From Bordetella genomosp. 5 (GTDB taxonomy: Bacteria; Pseudomonadota; Gammaproteobacteria; Burkholderiales; Burkholderiaceae_B), in NCBI RefSeq assembly GCF_002261475.1, contig NZ_NEVN01000004.1, positions 186,001 through 250,000 on the forward strand: 64,000 nucleotides of DNA, read 5' to 3'. Both the position numbers and the translations under genes were made by a program. The notes below the pieces were generated by a model, which ran no database searches, was not told the origin of the DNA, and saw only the letters and a program-made list of their open reading frames with translations. Shown piece by piece: positions 17,372 through 26,694 of the stretch. Position 1 is the stretch's first letter, and every line of letters begins with the position of its first letter.

Positions 17372-18100
17372 ATGCTGGCTGCCGACGGATTGTTGCGTAT
17401 TGGTCTGCTCGAGGACGACGAAGACTTTCGCGAAGAGTTGGCCCTGGGGCTGGGTGGCTATGGGTTCAACGTGGTGTTCGATTGCGCCGACGCCGCCTCG
17501 TTTTACCGCAATCTCCAGTCGCAGCCCTGCGACATCGTCATTCTCGATGCCAACGTGCCGGGCGAAGACGGCTTCTCCGTCGCCACGCGCCTGCGCGCGC
17601 TCAGCCCCATGGGCATCGTGATGCTGACCGGCCGCGGCGCGCTCGAAGACCGCGTCCGCGGGCTCGAGGGCGGCGCCGACGTCTACCTGACCAAGCCGGT
17701 CGACCTGCTCGAACTCAGCTCCGTGATCCGCAGCCTGGCGCGCCGCATGCGCCTCGCGCGTGGCGGGGCCGCCACAACGGGTCAGACCATGGTCGAAGCG
17801 GGCCGCCCGTCGGCGCAATGGTCTTTGCAGGAAGGCGGTTGGGTGCTGGTCGGCCCGGAGGGCGTTTCGCTGCACCTCAACGCCCAGGAACGCATCTTTC
17901 TCATGACGCTGCTCGACAGCGCGGGCAAGGCCGTGACCCGCCAGGTATTGGCCGAGATCATCCAGCCCGATAACCCCGATGATTTCGAACCGCGCCGCGT
18001 CGACGTGATGGTGAGCCGCCTACGTGCCAAGGCGCAATCGGCCGGCTTCAAACTGCCGGTGTTGTCGGTGCGCGGCCAGGGTTACGTCTTCGCGGCGTAA
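17372..18100 (+). CDS. OmpR/PhoB-type response regulator
   Basis: 242 aa. The receiver domain (about 8-122) has the acidic pair EDDED at 14-18, phosphoacceptor Asp59 in VILDANVPGEDG, Thr86 in MLTGRG and Lys108 in LTKPVD. The C-terminal winged helix (about 145-240) ends with RRVDVMVSRLRAKA and VRGQGYVFAA, typical of the OmpR/PhoB DNA-binding domain. A good AGGGGAAGG ribosome site precedes the ATG. It converges on the hybrid kinase gene 77 bases away; the two are probably a two-component pair although transcribed from separate promoters. Confidence 0.92.
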   Translation: MLAADGLLRIGLLEDDEDFREELALGLGGYGFNVVFDCADAASFYRNLQSQPCDIVILDANVPGEDGFSVATRLRALSPMGIVMLTGRGALEDRVRGLEGGADVYLTKPVDLLELSSVIRSLARRMRLARGGAATTGQTMVEAGRPSAQWSLQEGGWVLVGPEGVSLHLNAQERIFLMTLLDSAGKAVTRQVLAEIIQPDNPDDFEPRRVDVMVSRLRAKAQSAGFKLPVLSVRGQGYVFAA

Positions 18101-18123
18101 GCCCACGGGCCCGCGGCCAAAAA

Positions 18124-18152
18124 AAGGCGGCGCTGCGGCGCCGCCTTTTTCT
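18124..18152. terminator. Bidirectional terminator between regulator and kinase genes
   Basis: AAGGCGGCGC (18124-18133), loop TGCG and GCGCCGCCTT (18138-18147) form a perfect 10-bp stem. It is flanked by A-rich sequence on the left and TTTCTTT on the right, serving both convergent genes. Confidence 0.88.
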
Positions 18153-18177
18153 TTGCGCTATCGGACCGGGCCCGCGC

Positions 18178-20967
18178 TCAACTGCCGCGCCCTTGCGGTG
18201 TCGGCAGGGCGATGACGAACCGCGCGCCCTGGCCCGGTTGGGTCTGGACGGTGAGCGAGCCGCCCTGGTTGCTGCACAGCTGGCGCGCCAGATGCAGGCC
18301 CAGGCCGGTGCCCGGGGTTTCGCGATGCGCGGCCCGGCGGAAGTGCGGTTCGAAGATGCGTTCGGCCTCGGATTCTTCGATGCCGGGGCCCTGGTCCGTG
18401 ACGGCGAGCCAGGCGAGCGCGCCGTGAGCGCCGCTGGACAGACCCGCATCGATCAGAATGGGCTTGTCCGCCGGCGAATACTTGATCGCGTTCTGGATCA
18501 GGTTGCGCAGCACCAGGCCCGTGAGCAGGGGGTCGCACAGCACCGGCACCTGTGCTTCCGTGTTGACCACCAGCAGATGGGCCGTGTCCGGCTGAATGCT
18601 GGCCGCGGTATCGCGCACGATGTCGCCCAGATCGCAGCTCTCGGGGCGCGGCGTGAGCGCCTGGTCGTGCTGGCGTTGCGGGCTGAGCACCTGGTCGAGC
18701 ATGTCGATCATGCGCGTGACGTTGCGCCGGATGCGGGCGAGCCGGGTGTCGACGTCCTGGCCGCTGCCGGCCAGGATGGTTTCGAGCGACTGCGCCGCGG
18801 CGCTGATCGTGGCCGCCGGCGTGCGGAGCTCGTGCGACAGCAGCGAGTGCATCTGGCGCTGTGCCTGCAACGCACCGGCCAGCTCGGACAGACGTTGATC
18901 GGCTTGTTCCTGACGCTTGCGCAGCACGCCGCTCGCCGGCACGGGCCAGGCGGGGCTGGGGTTCGCGACGGCCGCGGCAGGGGCGGCGCCGGCTTGCGCG
19001 ATCGCGGCCTCGGCCGCCGGTGCGTCGGCGTTGTGAACCACAGGCTCGTCGGTGGGGGGCTCGGTGAGGTCCAGCACACCAGCATCGAGCGTGTCGGGCT
19101 CGGCTTCGAGCACGACAAAACCCAGCGAACTCAGCAGCTCGCGGATGGCCTGATCGGGCGCGTGCTGCGCATAGGCGGGAACGCCCAGCGTGCGCGCCGT
19201 CTGCGCGACCGTGGCGGCGAGGTGGCGGTTGCCGGGACTGCCCGCCAGGCTGTGCACGAAGCCGCCGCCGATCTTCAGGTAGGCCAGCGGCAACTGATGC
19301 AGACGCTCGAGCGCGGCGAACTGCTCCGACAGTCGGCGTACGCTGACGCGCGCGCCGGCCGCCGTGGCGATGTCGCACAGCGCCTGCACGCCCTCGAAAT
19401 AATCGACCAGTCCATGGGCGTCGATCTCGAGCACCAACCTGCGCGCCAGCGGCGGACGGTCTTCGAGGAGGCGGCGCAGGCGCTGACGGAACGAAGGTTG
19501 TTCCAGCGACGCGGGGGCGAGCTGCACGGCCAGGTCGCCGGTCGTGCCCACTTGCTGGTCGAGCGCCAGGCGCACGGCCTGGATGTCGCAGTCGGCGGCC
19601 AGACCCAGCCGGCTGGCGGGCGGCATGAACTGCGACGCATGGATGGGTTCGGGCGTGCCGGGATCGCGCAGCCAGAGCGTCGCCTTGTGATGCAGCACGG
19701 TGCCCGCGGCATCCCGCCGCGCTTCGCGCCGCAGGAAAAACCGGTGTTCTTCGAGTGCCCGCACCAGGATGTCCTGCCAGCTGTACTCGCCGTCGACCCG
19801 GGTCTCGTTGCGGTCATCGGCGTGCTGCAGGTCATCGCTGTTGGAGATCTCGGCGCGCATCAGCGCGTGGTCGAGACGGGCCAGCACCGTGCCGACCTGC
19901 TCGTGGGAACGATAGGCCGTGAGGGCGAGTGCCCAGCGGCACCATTGGCCATTCTTGAGCGGCAGACGGCGCAGGCGCAGCTCGCGCCGCATATGCTCGG
20001 CCAGCTCGTTGGCCGTACGCGTGCTGCTCGCCGGGAGCAGGGCGGCGAAGTCCGATCCATTGATCCGGGCGAGCAGGGTGCCGACGCCGCCGTGGCTCGT
20101 GAGTGTCTGGCTCAGATGCGTGGCGGTGAGGCGCAGCCATTGATCGGTCGCCTCGTGGTGCATGTGGCGATTGATCTCCGCCATGTCGCGTTGACGGAAG
20201 ATGAGCAGGTGGCCCGCGGGCTCGCCCTGACCCGGCGCGCGCAGCGCATTGCGGAAGGCATCGAAGAACACCCGACGATTCATCAATCGCGTGACGGGGT
20301 CGTGGCGCGCCTCGCTTTCGAGCGCGGCGATGCGTTCGTCGCGCTCGCCGAGCTGGCGGCGCTGGCGCTCCAGCCCTTCGTCGATCGCGGCGTAGACCGG
20401 GGCGAGCAGCGTGCGCTCGCTCGCACTGCCATCCGGAAGCTGGCCGGGCTCGCCGGCACGCGCATGATCCGCGAGCCTGACCAGCGGACCCGTCTGCCAA
20501 CGGCCCAGCGCGGCGCGCAGATTGCGCAGCATCCAGGCCGCGGCCCCGAGGCACAGCAAGAGCAGCAGGCCGGCGCTCAGCCACAGGGAAGCGGGGAGCG
20601 CGACGGGAAGCCCGCCGACGGCGATCTCGCCTCGCTCCGTGCCGTCGGTGGCGCGATACGGTTGGCGCGTCAGGGTGTGCGCCGCCGATGCGGGCGCGGA
20701 CGGCAGCGTCAGCGGTTCACCCGCGAGCGGATGGACGGTGACCACCAAGCCGGCGGGCGGCGCCGGCAGCCGGTCGCGCAAAGCTTGGGGTGCGCCGTTG
20801 GCGTCCGCGAGCACGGCGGCATACGCCCGGGCGGTGAGCTGGGCGGTCTCTTGCTGATGAGTCTGTGCGATACGCCAACTGGTCCAGGCCTGTAGTGCCT
20901 GCGCGCCGAGCAGGAGAACGATCGACGGCGTGAGAACGGCCCATACGAAACGATGTGGCAAGGTCAT
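18178..20967 (-). CDS. Histidine kinase with LapD-like degenerate GGDEF-EAL input
   Basis: 929 aa. Two membrane segments (about 8-27 and 126-147) flank a short periplasmic part. Residues 222-385 are a GGDEF-fold domain with RINGSDFAAL instead of GGDEF. Residues 395-625 are an EAL-fold domain without the EAL triad (HKATLWLRD). Both closely resemble the LapD of this window: IFRQRDMAEINRHM versus IFRQRDLSDLNRHL, CRWALALTAY versus CRWALALADY, LAYLKIGGGFVHSL versus LAYVKLGGGFVGGM. An Ala/Pro linker (640-680) leads to HisKA with His712 in SHELRTP and an HATPase with N-box RNLIQNAIKYSP, DQGPGIEES and GTGLGLHLARQL. It is predicted to be an active kinase whose input module may bind c-di-GMP. The periplasmic part lacks LapD's Gly-Trp LapG-binding motif. 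Confidence 0.9.
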   Translation of the reverse strand: MTLPHRFVWAVLTPSIVLLLGAQALQAWTSWRIAQTHQQETAQLTARAYAAVLADANGAPQALRDRLPAPPAGLVVTVHPLAGEPLTLPSAPASAAHTLTRQPYRATDGTERGEIAVGGLPVALPASLWLSAGLLLLLCLGAAAWMLRNLRAALGRWQTGPLVRLADHARAGEPGQLPDGSASERTLLAPVYAAIDEGLERQRRQLGERDERIAALESEARHDPVTRLMNRRVFFDAFRNALRAPGQGEPAGHLLIFRQRDMAEINRHMHHEATDQWLRLTATHLSQTLTSHGGVGTLLARINGSDFAALLPASSTRTANELAEHMRRELRLRRLPLKNGQWCRWALALTAYRSHEQVGTVLARLDHALMRAEISNSDDLQHADDRNETRVDGEYSWQDILVRALEEHRFFLRREARRDAAGTVLHHKATLWLRDPGTPEPIHASQFMPPASRLGLAADCDIQAVRLALDQQVGTTGDLAVQLAPASLEQPSFRQRLRRLLEDRPPLARRLVLEIDAHGLVDYFEGVQALCDIATAAGARVSVRRLSEQFAALERLHQLPLAYLKIGGGFVHSLAGSPGNRHLAATVAQTARTLGVPAYAQHAPDQAIRELLSSLGFVVLEAEPDTLDAGVLDLTEPPTDEPVVHNADAPAAEAAIAQAGAAPAAAVANPSPAWPVPASGVLRKRQEQADQRLSELAGALQAQRQMHSLLSHELRTPAATISAAAQSLETILAGSGQDVDTRLARIRRNVTRMIDMLDQVLSPQRQHDQALTPRPESCDLGDIVRDTAASIQPDTAHLLVVNTEAQVPVLCDPLLTGLVLRNLIQNAIKYSPADKPILIDAGLSSGAHGALAWLAVTDQGPGIEESEAERIFEPHFRRAAHRETPGTGLGLHLARQLCSNQGGSLTVQTQPGQGARFVIALPTPQGRGS

Positions 20968-21209
20968 GGATGGGCGGCGTGGGCGAAAAGTGCAATTCGA
21001 ATATTTCGAGTGTAGTGATTTTTTTCAATATAAGAATCAAAACATTGCTGACCGCCCATCACGGATTCTCGCTTTCCCGAATTTCCGCCCAAATCTATCG
21101 AATCCACCGCCAAATATCGCGTTGAATTCGTATCAAATCATGCATAATCCCGCTGATACCCGTGACGGTGGTTGGCACCGGACGCTGTACTCGCTGACAA
21201 GGGGGCTCC
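20968..21209. promoter_or_regulatory. AT-rich divergent promoter region between kinase and EAL genes
   Basis: 242 bases, clearly AT-richer than the surroundings around 20995-21150. On + TTGAAT (21122-21127) and CATAAT (21143-21148) are a possible promoter for the EAL gene, with a short 15-base spacer. No ORF or RNA gene was recognised. Confidence 0.4.
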
Positions 21210-22583
21210 GTGGGATTGGATGACCTGGTGGGTCAGAGTCTGCTACCGGGATTGGCGCTGGCCGCCACATTGGTTTTCTTTATATATAGAGAGTATCGGT
21301 TGCGTCGCCGTCTGGCGCGCGACTCGCTCACGGGTGCACTCACGCCCGATTCACTGCGCCTCAAGGTCGAGCGCAGCATGCGGCGCACCGGCGCCGTGGC
21401 CACCCAGGATACCGCGCTGCTGGTCAAGCTGATCCAGCATCCCTCCCTGTCTGCCATGTTGAATATGGCCGACAACAAGACCCTGCTCGCCATGGTCGCG
21501 CAGCGCCTGCATGAGCTGTCCGACGATTTTCTGGTCGCGCGTTATTCCACCGATTCGTTCATGGTCTGGGCGCCCGATGTCGAAGGCTGGCACATCGCCG
21601 AGCTCGCCCCACATATTCTCGAGCAGCTCTCGTGGCCCTACGAGCTGCGAGGCCAGCCGCTGATCGTGGGGTTCCGCCTGTCGGCCGCGATGTATCCGGC
21701 GCACGGCGCGGATTTCGACGAACTCGAGCGCAGCCTGCACATCGCCATGCTGCAGCTCGACGACGGCGGCCCCGCCTGGAATATCTTCGAGCCCGACATG
21801 CTCGAGCGCCAGCGACATTTCCAGGGGCTGGAGCACGACCTGCGCGTGGCGCTCGCTTCGTCGTCGATGGATCAGTTCGAGGTGCATTACCAGCCCGTCT
21901 GCGACACGGATTCCGGCGTGATCCAGGGATGCGAGGCGCTGCTGCGCTGGCATCACCCGGTGCACGGCGATGTGTCGCCGCTGGTGGTCATCGAGCTGGC
22001 CGAGCGCACCGGTCTGATCGTGGGGCTGGGCGCCTGGGTGCTCGAGACGGCCTGCGCGCGCGCGGTCACCTGGCCCGCGTCGTGGAGCCTGCATGTAAAC
22101 GTGTCGGTGCGGCAGATGTACGCCGACGAGCTGCCGCTGCAGGTGGCGCACGTGCTGGCCAACAGCCGTCTGGCGCCGCACCGTCTGGTGCTCGAAATCA
22201 CCGAGTCGGTGTTCATTCTGCAGTACGAGCGCCATGTGGCCACGCTCAATTCCCTGCGCGCACGCGGCGTGCAGGTGGCGCTCGATGATTTCGGCGCGGG
22301 CTATTCCAGCCTCACTCACCTGCGCCGCCTGCCGATCGATTGGGTCAAGCTCGATCGCGGTTTCGTGGCGGAAATCGAATCCGATGTGGTGAGCCAGGAG
22401 CTTGTGTCGGCGCTCATGGGCATGTGCCGCGCGCTGGGCCTGATGGTGGTGGCCGAGGGCGTGGAAACCGAGGCGCAGCGCGACATTCTGAGCCGCATGG
22501 GCTGCCGTTACATGCAGGGATTTCTGCTGGGCCGGCCGGTCCCGGCGCATCAGATACGGGTTTTGGCGGCGTCGGTGTCATAA
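21210..22583 (+). CDS. Membrane-anchored EAL-domain c-di-GMP phosphodiesterase
   Basis: 457 aa, GTG start preceded by AAGGGGG. One N-terminal membrane helix (11-26) leads to a degenerate GGDEF-like domain (about 38-195, [11 protein letters not shown] at the active-site position). The EAL domain (208-452) keeps the catalytic set: Glu242 in GCEALLRW, Asn297 in HVNVS, Glu329 in LEITES, Asp359-Asp360 in DDFGAGYSS, Lys380 in KLDRGF and Glu416 in VAEGVET. It should hydrolyse c-di-GMP. Placed between the LapD-like kinase and, three genes on, lapD, it may tune the local c-di-GMP signal that controls adhesin release. The cytoplasmic GGDEF-like domain may be a GTP sensor. Confidence 0.93.
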   Translation: MGLDDLVGQSLLPGLALAATLVFFIYREYRLRRRLARDSLTGALTPDSLRLKVERSMRRTGAVATQDTALLVKLIQHPSLSAMLNMADNKTLLAMVAQRLHELSDDFLVARYSTDSFMVWAPDVEGWHIAELAPHILEQLSWPYELRGQPLIVGFRLSAAMYPAHGADFDELERSLHIAMLQLDDGGPAWNIFEPDMLERQRHFQGLEHDLRVALASSSMDQFEVHYQPVCDTDSGVIQGCEALLRWHHPVHGDVSPLVVIELAERTGLIVGLGAWVLETACARAVTWPASWSLHVNVSVRQMYADELPLQVAHVLANSRLAPHRLVLEITESVFILQYERHVATLNSLRARGVQVALDDFGAGYSSLTHLRRLPIDWVKLDRGFVAEIESDVVSQELVSALMGMCRALGLMVVAEGVETEAQRDILSRMGCRYMQGFLLGRPVPAHQIRVLAASVS

Positions 22584-22621
22584 TCTGGGCTGGCCTCAAC
22601 CCCGCTTTCCAGAAAAAACCC

Positions 22622-23680
22622 ATGTCCGGCAATACCTTAGGCACCCTCTTTACCGTTACCAATTTCGGCGAGTCGCACGGACCCGCGATTGGCTGTGTGA
22701 TCGACGGTTGCCCACCCGGACTGCCCCTCGAGGCCACCGACATTCAGCGCGAGCTGGACCGCCGGCGTCCGGGCACCTCGCGCCACGTCACCCAGCGCCA
22801 GGAGGCCGATCAGGTCGAGATCCTGTCCGGCGTGTACGAAGGCGTCACGACCGGCACGCCCATCGGCCTGCTCATTCGCAATACCGACGCGCGCAGCAAG
22901 GACTACTCCAACATCGCCGACACCTTCCGGCCGGGTCACGCCGATTACACCTACTGGAGCAAGTTCGGTGTGCGTGATCCGCGCGGTGGCGGCCGCTCGT
23001 CGGCCCGTCTCACGGCCCCCACGGTGGCGGCCGGCGCGGTCGCCAAGAAGTGGCTGGCCGCCGAGTTCGGCGTGCGTGTGCGCGGCTACATGAGCCAGCT
23101 CGGCCCGATCGAGATTCCGTTTCAGTCGTGGGACGAAGTGCCCAACAATCCGTTCTATGCGCCGAATGCCGAGGTGGTGCCGGCGCTCGAAGACTATATG
23201 GATCAGTTGCGCCGCGACGGCGACTCGATCGGCGCCCGCATCGAAGTGGTGGCCGAAGGGCTGCCGGCAGGGTGGGGCGAGCCGATCTACGATCGCCTCG
23301 ATGCCGATATCGCGCATGCAATGATGGGTCTGAACGCCGTCAAGGGCGTCTCGATCGGCGCCGGTTTCGCGAGCATCACGCAGCGGGGTTCGGAGCACGG
23401 TGACGAGATCACGCCCGACGGCTTCCTGTCGAATCATGCGGGCGGCGTACTCGGCGGCATCTCGACCGGCCAGCCCATCACGGTGTCGCTCGCCATCAAG
23501 CCCACGTCCAGCATTCGTGTCGAACGCCGCTCGGTCAACCGTGCGGGCGAACCGACCGTCGTGCAAACGCTCGGCCGGCACGATCCCTGCGTCGGTATTC
23601 GTGCCACCCCGATCGCCGAAGCGTTGCTGGCCCTGGTGCTGATCGACCACGCGCTGCTGCATCGCGGCCAATGCGGTTGA
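22622..23680 (+). CDS. aroC: Chorismate synthase
   Basis: 352 aa. Converts 5-enolpyruvylshikimate 3-phosphate to chorismate with reduced FMN, the last shared step of aromatic amino acid synthesis. [18 protein letters not shown] near the N-terminus, [20 protein letters not shown] in the middle and [16 protein letters not shown] near the C-terminus are the three AroC signatures; family length is normal. It begins 38 bases after the EAL gene and may be transcribed with it. Confidence 0.97.
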   Translation: MSGNTLGTLFTVTNFGESHGPAIGCVIDGCPPGLPLEATDIQRELDRRRPGTSRHVTQRQEADQVEILSGVYEGVTTGTPIGLLIRNTDARSKDYSNIADTFRPGHADYTYWSKFGVRDPRGGGRSSARLTAPTVAAGAVAKKWLAAEFGVRVRGYMSQLGPIEIPFQSWDEVPNNPFYAPNAEVVPALEDYMDQLRRDGDSIGARIEVVAEGLPAGWGEPIYDRLDADIAHAMMGLNAVKGVSIGAGFASITQRGSEHGDEITPDGFLSNHAGGVLGGISTGQPITVSLAIKPTSSIRVERRSVNRAGEPTVVQTLGRHDPCVGIRATPIAEALLALVLIDHALLHRGQCG

Positions 23681-23745
23681 GCTGACCGCAGCGCGCGCAG
23701 CAGGCCGGCCGAGATTCTTTATTCAAGACCGAACCGGAGGACGCC

Positions 23746-24594
23746 ATGTCGTCGATGAACCTCACTCAGCAATGGCTGCGCCGCGCGGCGCTGGCCTCGG
23801 CCGCCACGGTACTCGCCGTGCTCACCGGTTGCGCCAGCGTCAATACCACGCAGTCGGGGGCGGTCGGCGTCGACCGCAAGCAGTACATGTCGAGCCTGGT
23901 GCCCGAGCAGCAGCTCAACCAGGAAGCGTCTCAGCAGTACAACGACATTCTCCAGCAGGCGCGCGCCAAGAATCTGCTCGACCGCGATGCCGCGCAGGTC
24001 AGCCGCGTGCGCGCGATCTCGCAGCGGCTCATCGGCCAGGTGGGAGCGTTCCGTCCGGAGGCCACGAGCTGGCCCTGGGAGGTGCATGTGCTGAGCGTCG
24101 ACGAGATCAATGCCTGGTGCATGCCGGGCGGCAAGATCGCCGTCTACACCGGCCTGCTGAGCAAGATCAAACCCACCGATGACGAGCTGGCGGCGATTCT
24201 GGGCCACGAGATCGCGCACGCGCTGCGCGAGCATGCGCGTGAGCGAGTGTCCCAGCAAATGGCCACCAACATCGGTCTGCAGGTGCTTTCGATCGCGACC
24301 GGCTCCTCGGCGGCGTCCGATCTGGGCGGTCAACTGACCGACGTGATGTTCACGCTGCCCAATAGCCGAACGCACGAAACCGAAGCCGACCGCATGGGCG
24401 TGGAGCTCGCCGCGCGCGCCGGCTTCGATCCGCGCGCGGCCGTCACGTTGTGGCAGAAGATGGGCGCGGCGTCGGGCGGCAGCTCGCAGCCCGAATTCCT
24501 GTCGACGCACCCGTCGGCGTCCACGCGCATCAACGAGCTGCAGACGACCTCGCAGCAGGTGATGCCGCTCTACGAACAGGCCAAGGGCAAGTAA
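23746..24594 (+). CDS. M48 family metalloprotease lipoprotein
   Basis: 282 aa. A lipoprotein signal peptide ends at LTGC (Cys29). The zinc site HEIAH is at 154-158 and the third ligand region HETEAD at 210-215, typical of M48 peptidases of the LoiP/YggG type that act in the periplasm on misfolded envelope proteins. GGKIAVYTGLL before the zinc motif is also conserved. GGAGG precedes the ATG. It follows aroC by 65 bases; a hairpin comes after its stop. Confidence 0.92.
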   Translation: MSSMNLTQQWLRRAALASAATVLAVLTGCASVNTTQSGAVGVDRKQYMSSLVPEQQLNQEASQQYNDILQQARAKNLLDRDAAQVSRVRAISQRLIGQVGAFRPEATSWPWEVHVLSVDEINAWCMPGGKIAVYTGLLSKIKPTDDELAAILGHEIAHALREHARERVSQQMATNIGLQVLSIATGSSAASDLGGQLTDVMFTLPNSRTHETEADRMGVELAARAGFDPRAAVTLWQKMGAASGGSSQPEFLSTHPSASTRINELQTTSQQVMPLYEQAKGK

Positions 24595-24601
24595 GCCCGG
24601 C

Positions 24602-24633
24602 GCGGGCAGGCGGCACGTCGCCGCCGCGCCCGC
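24602..24633. terminator. GC-rich hairpin between the M48 and lapD genes
   Basis: GCGGGC-A-GGCGGC (24602-24614), loop ACGTC and GCCGCC-GC-GCCCGC (24620-24633) form a long stem with one small internal loop between convergent genes. The U-run is poor, so termination is likely but unproven. Confidence 0.55.
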
Positions 24634-24648
24634 CCGCCTTTCGGCGTA

Positions 24649-26676
24649 TCAGGCCGGCGCCGTCACGCCCGGGCCGCGCATCACATTGATCCCCAGATCC
24701 AGCAGCACCCGGCGCGTCTGCGCGTCGGGAACGTCCTCGGCGTAGACCTCGATGCCCAGCCCGCGCGCCGTCTCGAGCACCGAGGCGGTGAGCTGCTGGC
24801 TGCCCGGGCTTTGCGTCATTCCGCCCACGAACCCCCCGCCCAGCTTCACATAAGCGAGCGGCACGGTGTGCAGCTGCGCCACCGCGGCGAACTGCTGCGC
24901 CAAGCGTCGCAGGCCGACCCGGGCACCCGCTTCGGTTACCGTTGCGGCGAACGCCTGCACCGCTTCGGGCGCCTCGACCAGACCATGCGCATCCACTTCG
25001 ATGCACAGCCGCGCGGCCAGCGCGGGCTGCGCGTGCAGGATTTCGGCCAGGCGCGGCAGGAAGTGCAGGGTACGCAGCGACGGCAACGCGACGCGCACGG
25101 CGAGGTCGCCGCGATGCGCCTGGAGCCAGGCCAGCCCGAGCTCGAGCGCCTGCAGGTCGCAGTCGGCGACCAGACCCAGACGCACCGCCGGCGGGATGAA
25201 CAGCGTGGCATGCAGCGGCGGACGGCCGGCCTCGTCGAGCAGGGTCAGCGTCGCCTCGGCCCGCACCGGTTCGCCCTGCGCCGTCCGCAGCATGTCGGTG
25301 GCCAGCCCGAACCGACGCTCGGCCAGCGCGGCCGACAGGGTGCTCTGCCAGGCCAGCTTGCCCGCTTCGGACGGCCCTTGCGCGTCGCTGTCGCCCACGA
25401 CCACCACATGATCGTCGCCGGCGCTTTCGGCGCGCATGAGGCCGAAATCGAGGCGGCCCAACACGGCGCTCGCGCCGGTGCCCGGCGCGTAATCGGCCAG
25501 GGCCAGCGCCCAGCGGCACAGATGGCCTTCACCCACCGGGATGCGCGAGGCGTGCAGGTCGCTGCGCAGCTGTTCGGCGATCGACAGCGCCCGCGGCGCG
25601 GCACAGCCGGCCAGGAGCACGGCGAAATCCGAGCCGTTCAGCCGGCCCACCAGCGACGGCGCGGCATGCAGTTGTTCCAGTGATGCCAGGATGCGGTTGC
25701 TCACACCGCCCAGCCACTGATCGATGAACTCGCGGGGCAGGTGGCGATTGAGGTCGGACAGGTCGCGCTGACGGAAGATGAAGATATGGCCGCCGGACGC
25801 CGTTGCGCCGGAAGCCGCTGCGTCGAATGCCGCTGCGCCGGGTGTCGCTGCGCCGGGTGTCGCCGTGCCGAGCGCCGTCGAGTCACCGCGCCCGCTTTGC
25901 TCGAGAATGCGGCGCAGTTCGTTGAGGAAGTAGCGGCGGTTGGGCAGGCCGGTGACGGGATCCAGATTGACCTCGAGCTCGAGCGACTCGATCTTGGCGT
26001 TCTGCTCTTCCACGCTGGCCTGGATGCGCTCGCGCGTCTGGTTGAGCGCTTCGACCACGCCCGAGAGCTCGGGCACGCGCACCTGCATGGGCGTGGCGGC
26101 CGCGCCCTGGCCGATGCGGCGCACCTGGTCGCTGATCTCGCGCAGCAGCCGATTCTGAATCCAGCGCACGAGCCAGAAGGCGAAGAGCGCCCACAGCGCG
26201 CCGGCGCCCGCGACGAGCGCGATCATGCGCAGGCTGCCGTGCCATAGGGATTGCCATGCGTAGGCGTCGTTGGCGAGCAGCGTCACGGTGCCGATCTGCT
26301 TCCAGCCGTCGCTCACCGCGTGGGTGGCGGGTTCGGATTGCAGCGGCGCCAGCGACTTGAACCAGCCCGGCACGCCGTCCGCCGCGGCGGGCGCCTGCCG
26401 TTCGACGATCGTCTTGCCGTCCGGGTCCGCCAGCCGCACCTGCGAGAAATGGCCGCCGTCGAACAGCGCGGACACCAGCAGCTCCTGCACGACAGGATCG
26501 TTGTTGGCAGGCTGTGACAACGACAACGCCAGGGACACGGCCGCGTCGGTGCTCTGCACCTGGAGTTGACCGGAGAGATACTGCCGCGCCGCGTTGATGT
26601 TGAGCGCGAGCGCGCCGAGCAGGATCACCGCGATGGCGAGGGTCACGCTCAGCAGTAATTGTCGGAGTATGGACAT
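24649..26676 (-). CDS. lapD: LapD, c-di-GMP receptor controlling LapG
   Basis: 675 aa. Membrane helix 1 (about 5-27), a periplasmic domain, membrane helix 2 (about 150-171), HAMP (to about 225), degenerate GGDEF (RLNGSD at 345-350) and degenerate EAL (EATLTL at 474-479) in the LapD order. The periplasmic DGWKQIGTV puts a Trp at residue 125, the position that in Pseudomonas LapD contacts LapG. When c-di-GMP binds the EAL-like domain, LapD sequesters LapG and keeps the adhesin on the cell. lapG is 18 bases upstream on the same strand. A pentapeptide Ala/Thr/Pro repeat interrupts the GGDEF-like domain (267-295). Confidence 0.93.
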   Translation of the reverse strand: MSILRQLLLSVTLAIAVILLGALALNINAARQYLSGQLQVQSTDAAVSLALSLSQPANNDPVVQELLVSALFDGGHFSQVRLADPDGKTIVERQAPAAADGVPGWFKSLAPLQSEPATHAVSDGWKQIGTVTLLANDAYAWQSLWHGSLRMIALVAGAGALWALFAFWLVRWIQNRLLREISDQVRRIGQGAAATPMQVRVPELSGVVEALNQTRERIQASVEEQNAKIESLELEVNLDPVTGLPNRRYFLNELRRILEQSGRGDSTALGTATPGAATPGAAAFDAAASGATASGGHIFIFRQRDLSDLNRHLPREFIDQWLGGVSNRILASLEQLHAAPSLVGRLNGSDFAVLLAGCAAPRALSIAEQLRSDLHASRIPVGEGHLCRWALALADYAPGTGASAVLGRLDFGLMRAESAGDDHVVVVGDSDAQGPSEAGKLAWQSTLSAALAERRFGLATDMLRTAQGEPVRAEATLTLLDEAGRPPLHATLFIPPAVRLGLVADCDLQALELGLAWLQAHRGDLAVRVALPSLRTLHFLPRLAEILHAQPALAARLCIEVDAHGLVEAPEAVQAFAATVTEAGARVGLRRLAQQFAAVAQLHTVPLAYVKLGGGFVGGMTQSPGSQQLTASVLETARGLGIEVYAEDVPDAQTRRVLLDLGINVMRGPGVTAPA
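25798..25880 (-). repeat. 15-bp tandem repeats inside lapD
   Basis: Variants of GCCGCTGCGCCGGGT recur every 15 bases and encode GTATP, GAATP, GAAAF, DAAAS, GATAS in the LapD GGDEF-like domain. The period is in frame, so copy changes alter loop length without a frameshift. Confidence 0.8.
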
Positions 26677-26694
26677 GGTTGAATTTTCCTGACG

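Noticed and set aside
18193-20895. 900-aa + strand frame opposite the hybrid kinase
   Set aside because: Antisense shadow of a gene with unmistakable kinase motifs on the - strand; Arg/Gln/Gly-rich with no domain.
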